Of a stretch of 64,000 nucleotides of DNA, positions 57,133 to 64,000 are shown one piece after another. Made by a program: the position numbers and the translations under genes. The notes under the pieces were generated by a model that saw only the letters and a list, made by a program, of their open reading frames with translations, ran no database searches and had not been told where the DNA came from. The stretch spans positions 124,001-188,000 of the forward strand of contig JADNRZ010000005.1 in the NCBI GenBank assembly GCA_015501605.1, written 5' to 3'. The DNA is from Panaeolus papilionaceus (Eukaryota; Basidiomycota; Agaricomycetes; Agaricales). Positions within the stretch are counted from its first letter, which is position 1. Each line of letters starts with the position of its first letter.

Positions 57133-58850
57133 CAAGTTCTTCACACCCGGCGTCAAAAGAATAAGCATCGAACATATCGGACCTGCAAATCCATCTTATC
57201 TGATTTACATAGACATCCAGGCATCTTATCAGTTAAGGGGGCGGTGTGGCGGTGGTGTCTATTTTTAACTTTGAGCACCGGGCGGGTGCCTGGGACCAAC
57301 TAGGGTGCTCTATACATATCTCCACGTCAGTACGCCCAAGCTAATATGTAAGCAGGTACAGCATCAGTCGTTTCCATCCAACCTAAGTAAAGTGCAGTGG
57401 AGTAATCAGGGGCTAGCGCTGACGCGTCCTGTCAGGTGCCCTCAGCTTGTGTTTACACACGGGGACACGACACTACACGTATGCCTGCGACTAAGCGCAT
57501 TCACCTGTTGATATAGGGCGCTGCTAAGATAATCACTTATGATTGGTGAGGAACATTCTGGATGCGACGAGGTCTACCATGATCTATCCTTCTCCTGTCC
57601 CTATTGTATTCACCGGAAAATCAAGCCCGCACCTGGGACTTTGAGACATCAAAAAGGAATAATTAAACTAGTCGACTGAATACGGTTGAAAGCAATTGAA
57701 ACCCCAGTGCGAAATGAAAGGATAAGGCCGCAAGAAGGCGAGAATTAGGGCTGCGTTCACAAGGGACGAATTGGAGTGGTTGAACGCAAAGTGATCTACA
57801 CTAGTGTGGTTCAATGTTTTGATGATGGAACATCTTGATCTACCTAGGGGTAATGGACTAAAGACAACGTGAATTGCAAAGATCATCAAGGTTTTGTTGG
57901 AGTGCATGCTTAGTTGACCGCCGTTCTTCCCTCTAATCGTGACCTCTGTTACAACGCTGGTAACCTCAGCTTCCCATCTATTACCAGCCTTGGGGCCAAT
58001 CGACCAACGACCCGTTCCGTGACGATCCCTATCAGGCGTCCACTCCTCCCGTCACAAGCTCAATGAGCTCAGTCAACCAACCAATTAGACATTCCTTCCG
58101 TCACACGCGGAGTCAACGGTAAGTTAAGCTGACCTCAAATCCTTGTCTTGTTCTGGGGTACATAATAAGCTAGGGAACAACCTTGCATGAGTTGTTCGAC
58201 TGAATCAGTCAGAGTTAGTCTCAACTTTCAAGATAGATCTTGATTGGAGTTTTAGTTAGCCTAAGGAGCATCCGTTTGAACTTGATTTTGGATAGGTATC
58301 GGCCCGAATCAAGTTAAAGAAGGATTGATGGGAATAAAAGGGAAATAACCATACACACAATCAACGAGTCAGAAAAGGTTCAGGAAAGTAAAGGAAAGTA
58401 AAGGAAACCCAGAAAAAGTTCAGGAAACCAAAAGATCTAAAAAATAAATCTCCAAATTAGCACATATCATCAGTACGTGAGTCCTTGCTCGACCAACATC
58501 GCGGAGATGTTCATTCAACGACGCATCTCGATTCTCGATTCGATTATGATCTTAACCGGAGGTTGGCACGTGTGAGATCCAATCGCGAATCCAGTCGAGT
58601 CCTGCAGGTGCAGTGCAGGGAAGGATTTAGATGAAGGTAGATCTACCCAGGGAATGCGTGGTTCGAGTGGGTTAATCAAGGAAACAACAGCAACTTTTTT
58701 TTTACGGTGATGTGCTCGTTCTGGTGGTGGACATGACATAATTCGAAACATTCGATCCCCCCTCGTTTCACTTCCAATCCTCTTCATTTCCTGTTATTAT
58801 TTATACAGCCAGAAATTGTATAATGATGGGATGGGAAGATAATCGTCACG
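57133..58850. other. Intergenic, about 1.7 kb
   Basis: No gene, RNA gene or transposon end was recognised. A short run of aggaaagtaa-type words lies at 58,378-58,410. The rest shows no conserved reading frame. Confidence 0.4.
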
Positions 58851-59089
58851 GTGTCCGGTTCACGTTTATGTTCATGTTCGACGTTCGAGTTAGTTCTCGA
58901 GGAGCCGTATATGATCGGGTTGAGGACGAGGACATCTGATAGGCGCATAACTTCCCGGTTCAGCGATGGGATGGGATTAGATGAAACACGTCGTGAAAGA
59001 ATAGGACTTTGTCGAAACTTTCAAACGCTATACAGATTTCTGGGGATCCGAAACCCGAAGAGAACTTGAACATGTTGCCCCGTCCACTT

Positions 59090-59750
59090 GCGTCGTCGAT
59101 GCCAGTGTCCCAATCACTCAGGGATCATAATCATTGACAGCTGCCAATATCAGTCTGGTCCAGTCATCATCTTGATTCCATGCATCGCGACTTTGTGCGC
59201 GTCTTACTTATTCAGGGTTTGTGAATTCGGAGTCCGGACTCTTGAAGCGTATGCAGTTCCTCCCATTCATTTGCCTTTGTCAGAGTCCCAATCATCTTCA
59301 GGAATCGTACTCCTTGACAGCTGTCATTCTGGTTCATGAATACGATTCGTACCCCGCGACTTTCTGCGCGTCTTATTCAAATTTCATGGTTTGGGGACTC
59401 AGATTCGGGAAGAGCACTCCCTCTTCATTGCCTTCGTCAGAGTTCCAATTGTCCTCAGGGGTCATAATCCATGACAGCTGTCATTATCGCGGTGCGTGCT
59501 TCATCGTTGCTCTAGCTGCCATGCATTGCGACTTTTTATGGCTCTTATCCAATGTTTCGGGACTCGGATGTGAGGAGCAGTTCCTCCCACTCAATTGCCT
59601 TGGTCAGAGACTCAATCGCTCAGGGATCATAATACCTGACAGCTGTCATCATGCGGTATGGTTCAGTGATAGTCCATTGTACTTCTCATACATTGTGATG
59701 CTCTATGAGGCGGCATATTCAGGGTTTGGGGATTCGGACTTGTGATCCCT
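59090..59750. repeat. Four-unit degenerate tandem repeat (about 160-180 bp) with palindromic box
   Basis: Four units can be aligned, with catcctcagggatcataat-like phrases near 59,109, 59,287, 59,447 and 59,610. Each unit contains a 12-bp box TGACAGCTGTCA at 59,135 (one mismatch), 59,315, 59,472 and 59,637. The rest of each unit is much more eroded, with shared ctcccattcatttgcct and ggactcggat / gggattcgga phrases. The box is better kept than its surroundings. Reading frames through it are incidental. Confidence 0.7.
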
Positions 59751-61314
59751 AATTGAATTGCTGCAGCGAAAGTGAAAAAAAGTAATTTCGGTTTATCTCC
59801 CTGATATATTCACATCGCACTGACAGAACGGACTTCCGCGCTGAAGAAATGATATTTTCAGGGTTTGAAACCGGGTTGGAGTCTTTGGACCTTGGAGGTG
59901 TGTATAACGTGATAACGCTCGTCAGAAGTTTTGTGTTTTCATTGAGTTGCGATGTTCTCAAGAGACTCTTCTAAGTTTGAAATCATTTATTTCCGGTCGG
60001 CGGTGCCATTCAATTGAATAATGATGACCTCTGTATGAGCCACCCACACCAACCCTGATTCTTTGTAGTTTGACGTTGATGTTATCTTTGTTTTCGTTGA
60101 TGAGCAACACGAAGCATCTCCTTGTTCATTTGTTATTTTACAAATACGGTCATGGTGCACGTCTGGACTCTGAACGGATATGGTGAACCTGGTTTAGGAA
60201 ACAGAGATCAGGTGAGGAAGACGTGTATGAGTCAAGTTAATGTCGGAAACAATAAATGGTGGCCAGAAGTCAAGACAGGCATGAATAGCATGAATCGCAT
60301 CGCGGCGGACAGAGTTGGATTGATGTCACCAAAAACTGTCCGTTCTACTGCACGCAACTCGAAAAGGGCTGATCGGGGTTCATTAATATTTAGGGTTCTT
60401 CTGTCGCTCTCCCTTCCCTGTGTGGGGTAGCCCTCTTTATTTTTGCCCAAACTGGGGAACTTTAACTGCCATGGTCGTTTCAACTGGTTGAACATGGTCG
60501 AACATTCGCTCAGCAAGCGTGAATGTTCTGGATGTTTCTATGAGTCACCCCTATGGAGGTGAGGCTGAGCGTGAGGGCGGGTGAGTAACCGTATAAATAT
60601 TTGAGCGAGTCGTTGTGGATTGTGCGGGGGCTTGGGTATCTAATATTTGTTCGTGGCGCTCAAGGTCATATTGCTGGGGGAGGGAGCTGCGCGATGAGTA
60701 GCGCCTGCTGTGCTTTGACTGTGCTATTGCTGCGTTGTAATTTAATACAGAGGTAGAATGAAAAGGGTTCTGCTCATCATTGTTGAACGTGTTATCGAAG
60801 GACAAAGATGAGATGAAGAGTTGATCTTATCTTATCTCGCTTGGCCCCTCTCTCAAAATGACTCTGAGCAGCTTGCCTCCATTACACTCTACATTCACGA
60901 CGACACGAGTCAATATTATTGTTGATCTTGAACCATCACCACCACCACGTCCCTCTCTATGATTTTGACGATGAACTATGCTCTCATTCATTCTCTAGAA
61001 CATTTTCCGCATTTTCTCTATTTAATTCTATGCGTGCGAATAAAAGGCAATGGCAGTGCTTGGGTGGTCAAAGTCACGACTTGGCTAATCGGAGTTTGAT
61101 TTTGTTCTACTCTTACTCTTTCTCCAATTCTACTATCACCCACCTGGGAAGCGGACCCTTCCTGAACCGCTCTGATATTATACCCTATATAATACCCTTT
61201 CAATTCTGGTCATCCATCTTATAATCCCTTGTCTTTATTGTATGTTGACCTCTTTACTCTTTCTCACTCTGGTTTCCTTCATCGTTTATCAGGGAGACCC
61301 ACCACCAGCTTGAA
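59751..61314. other. Intergenic with promoter of the Ser/Pro-rich gene
   Basis: About 1.5 kb. A minus-strand open segment at 60,551-60,805 has a protein-like composition but no ATG and no supported splice partner. A T-rich stretch at 61,150-61,250 with tatataata (61,187) precedes the gene at 61,315 and may be its promoter. Confidence 0.4.
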
Positions 61315-62124
61315 ATGACATCCCACCCTTCTTCACCCAAAACACCAAAGTACTCTCGTGCAGAGGACCACGACGTCCTAGAGAGTCTATCAGGGCTCAG
61401 TATAAAAGGCTTTCAAGACTGGTATATCTCATTTTCATCCATCATGGCCCCCACATCGCTCAGATTCTTCCCAACCAGCGTTGAAGCCAACTCAATGAGC
61501 ACCCCATCATCGACCAATGCGTCATTACCTACACCTCCAGCTCTCAGGAGCTCAAGAGTCTTTTTGGTTTCGCCTCCCCACTCATTGTCAGTATCTTTGA
61601 TCTACAGTATCTGCTTCCACGTCGTTGACTACATCCACAGTGCTGGTGATGAGTTGTGCCCAGAGCAGCCCCCCATCCCCATCCCCAACGCACCCCTACT
61701 AAAGGATCTCGACTCCTTCACAGAGGGAACAGGGCAGGGAAGTTTTGACTTCCAACTTGGCCCGTGCGCGGATGACACCTCCAATCTCCCGTTACTCTTC
61801 CACCCGGAGTATCTCAACCCAGTACCTTCCCCACTTCCCCTCAACAACGAGGATTCCCCATCATCACCACTAGCACTCCACCAGCTACCTCACACAGAAG
61901 ATCCCACTGATGCCGTTTTGGCATGGAGGGAAAAGGTCATCCCATCCCCAACATCGCTCATCACTCCCAAGAAGCGACGTCGCTCTCTCACACAGGATCC
62001 AGAGACTGATGAGCGTCGTACAAGGGCTTGGAGTCCGAGCGTGGAATCTTCCCTTATCTTCTGCGCTGACCAAGTCGAGCGTCAGAACCAGCCATGGTGC
62101 ACCGATGCACAACCCCCCGACTAG
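61315..62124 (+). CDS. Ser/Pro-rich hypothetical protein with basic cluster
   Basis: A single open frame of 269 codons starts at ATG 61,315 (context gaaATGac) and ends at 62,124. It begins with MTSHPSSPKTPKYSRAEDHD, is rich in Ser and Pro throughout, and has a basic TPKKRRRSL cluster at about residues 217-226 that could be a nuclear signal. The middle contains a hydrophobic stretch (LSVSLIYSICFHVVDYI) that may instead be a retained intron, since GT..AG pairs lie there; one 42-nt candidate intron at 61,422 would also keep the frame. No known family is recognised. Its length, composition and start context support a real gene, but expression data would be needed to fix its exons. Confidence 0.55.
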   Translation: MTSHPSSPKTPKYSRAEDHDVLESLSGLSIKGFQDWYISFSSIMAPTSLRFFPTSVEANSMSTPSSTNASLPTPPALRSSRVFLVSPPHSLSVSLIYSICFHVVDYIHSAGDELCPEQPPIPIPNAPLLKDLDSFTEGTGQGSFDFQLGPCADDTSNLPLLFHPEYLNPVPSPLPLNNEDSPSSPLALHQLPHTEDPTDAVLAWREKVIPSPTSLITPKKRRRSLTQDPETDERRTRAWSPSVESSLIFCADQVERQNQPWCTDAQPPD

Positions 62125-64000
62125 CCATACGCCCCCCCTTTTCCCACCCTTGATAATTTCTCGGCCTCGCTGCCGACGGTCTCAAACACACTATCCTGGT
62201 TGATTGCGTCTATTGGAACAACTTCAAATGCGGCTACGCACTACATGCCTCCGCATTCTCAAGAATTCTCTTTTTCTTCCAGGCATCTCTCATATAAACA
62301 AGCCCACCCTTCAGTCGTGTGGGCCAACATTTATCTATTGAATGAAGAGCTGCGGTCGTCGTAACTTATGCGTTCGGCCCAACGCCAATCCAGAATCAAC
62401 CTCTCCTCACATAGAAACAAGTGGTCGTCTGCGCTCGTCGCTCACACTTGATTTTCCCAAGTTCATCAACAAGGACCCAACAACAATCTCGTCTACTAGT
62501 CCATCTCAGTCAGCTCTATCTAACGTTGTACTCGAACTATGTTTTTGCTTTCCCCATCTATGTGTTTTTAGTCTCGCTTTTCTCTGGTTCGATTAGACCA
62601 GTAGATTACAGACACGTTACGTTTCCCCCAGTCCCCAGCCTCACCCTCACCTTTTTGTCACCATCACTTGACATCTCGACGACGCTTCACTTGTGTTTGA
62701 AGCTGAGAATGGTGATGTGTGGGGGGATAGAATCCATCTCGTCCTAAACTATCGGAATCATCGTTATGACGCCCTACCTATGTAAATTGATTTTTCCATA
62801 CAGTCTCTGTGTCTTGTCTCCCTGTTCCCTGTTCCTCGACCATCGTCCCACTTTTCTGTTTCTTCGTTTTGCTTTTTTCTTCCCAGCTCCCCAATCTCGT
62901 TTTCGCCTTCGCTTTTTATTTTCAATTTGATCCCTATTTTCATTTGATCCCATTTCATTTCGCTTTACCGCTGCCCCTTGCCCCTGCCGCATGATCAACC
63001 GACGAGCTATGAAACCTTATCCTGTCATCTCCATATCCCCGCACCGCAATGGCGATCCAGGGTATACGTCTAGCTATATATCGTCGACATCGTTATCGGT
63101 TGTGTCCTTGTCTGTAGTTAACCTTTTTTCTTGATTCCGCGTTCCCGGCTTTTATTCTCCGTGTTGTCGACCGACCTAGTCATCTTCGTCATCCCCCTTT
63201 TTCCTTTTCCTTTTCTTCATGTCACCCCCTCACCCTCTCCTTCCTCATTACCTCCCGCTTACCCTCCTTCATCCTCACCGTTCCTCATGCTCGTCCTCAT
63301 CACCACTACTCAACGCTCCCGTACTATGATGACCTGACTTGACCTTAGTCCACCGCCGACATCTATGATAATTAATTAACAAAGTAAATAAATGTATTGA
63401 TTGATTCTTTGCGTTTTCTCAACTACCAACCCCCACTTCTTATCATCATCATCATCATCATCACCATGACCTCCCCCAACCCCACTTCTTCATCGTTCAC
63501 GTTTCAACCACCCCATTCCATTTCATGTTCAACCATCGCACCCTACTCATTAGTCTACGCTACCCTATGTTATTTCATACATCCGCATCCGCACCCACCT
63601 CCAGTTGATTTTGATGTTGTAGCCCGTTCCGTACCCCACCCCCGTACCCCCGTATTTCCGAGGTTTTTCGCGTTGTAGTTGATGTTAGGCGAATGTGACT
63701 CATTGATTAACCTTAACCTGTGACGTTTGATTTGGGATAAAAGTGAGAGAAATAAGACAACGATGAGAAAGTGAAAAAAAATGAGAAATACAAGAGAAAA
63801 AAGTGTGATGATGTGTTGAATTTAATTGAGGATTGATTGAGGTGGTGCGATGATATACATATGAGATTTGTAACACAATGTCCTGATGAGAGTCGTATGG
63901 TATGATAAAAACATGAATATTTCTCTGGGTATGTGACTATCATACGATGCCTGAAGATAGTCTTGAAACTCGCAAATTCACAGTATAGTGGACTGATTTC
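62125..64000. other. 3' region and gene-poor end of window
   Basis: C/T-rich DNA without a convincing gene. A TCA microsatellite of about eight units lies at 63,441-63,466. The open frames here are low-complexity products of pyrimidine-rich DNA. A long 3' UTR or a gene starting beyond the window is possible. Confidence 0.4.

Noticed and set aside
60551..60805. Minus-strand frame with protein-like composition
   Set aside because: No ATG in the open stretch and no convincing upstream exon; could be real but cannot be supported.
63397..63678. Plus-strand frame with an isoleucine run
   Set aside because: It is translated from a TCA microsatellite and pyrimidine-rich DNA.
1..64000. CRISPR array, bacterial operons, rRNA genes
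   Set aside because: No regularly spaced short repeats, ribosome-binding sites or rRNA motifs were seen; the intron-rich genes are eukaryotic.

Overview
The window looks like nuclear DNA of a basidiomycete, most likely a mushroom-forming agaricomycete. Genes are split by many introns of about 35-75 nt with GT..AG ends. They include two complete FunK1-type fungal protein kinases, a family of septin/AIG1-like P-loop GTPases of the kind found in such fungi, a condensin HEAT subunit, the ribosome-biogenesis factor Noc4 and a berberine-bridge-type FAD oxidase. The taxonomic call is inference from gene content; no marker gene was compared.

Positions 1-26,200 form a segmental-duplication field. The ancestral unit is a plus-strand GTPase gene followed by a minus-strand, convergent NOC4 gene. 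It occurs in four head-to-tail versions: a 3' GTPase scrap plus broken NOC4 (about 735-3,790), an intact GTPase plus broken NOC4 (3,790-8,755), a deleted GTPase plus broken NOC4 (10,700-14,540), and an intact GTPase plus the only intact NOC4 (14,540-21,300). A fifth, inverted GTPase lies at 22,833-26,205 and carries a 1,401-bp CACTA-like element inside an intron. Three GTPases (549, 548 and 554 residues) reconstruct as uninterrupted six-exon genes with matching splice sites. Other repeats (a roughly 650-bp dispersed repeat and a roughly 41-bp minisatellite) sit between the units. A small membrane-protein gene lies at 21,505-22,417.

Positions 26,200-42,900 are ordinary gene space: an XPG/Rad2-family nuclease (27,270-29,796), a FunK1 kinase (30,128-32,699), a secreted FAD oxidase (34,080-36,093) and condensin subunit Cnd3/CAP-G (37,217-42,009), whose promoter carries an MCB-like palindrome. 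Two small secreted six-cysteine proteins (42,564-42,811 and 44,310-44,562) are paralogues with the same gene architecture, including a 5'-UTR intron ending directly at the ATG.

Positions 45,000-48,000 hold an inverted repeat and no recognisable gene. A second FunK1 array follows: one complete kinase (48,193-50,742) and two copies that share the same N-lobe truncation, one of which has lost the catalytic Asp. It is closed by a convergent short-chain dehydrogenase (54,900-56,246). The last 7.5 kb is gene-poor. It holds a 210-bp MITE with a 9-bp target duplication, a degenerate tandem repeat carrying a palindromic TGACAGCTGTCA box, and one unrecognised Ser/Pro-rich gene.

The most unusual part is the expanding GTPase array: the copies keep their GTPase motifs and helical tail but differ sharply in a few short segments, and duplication has dragged copies of an essential nucleolar gene along with it.
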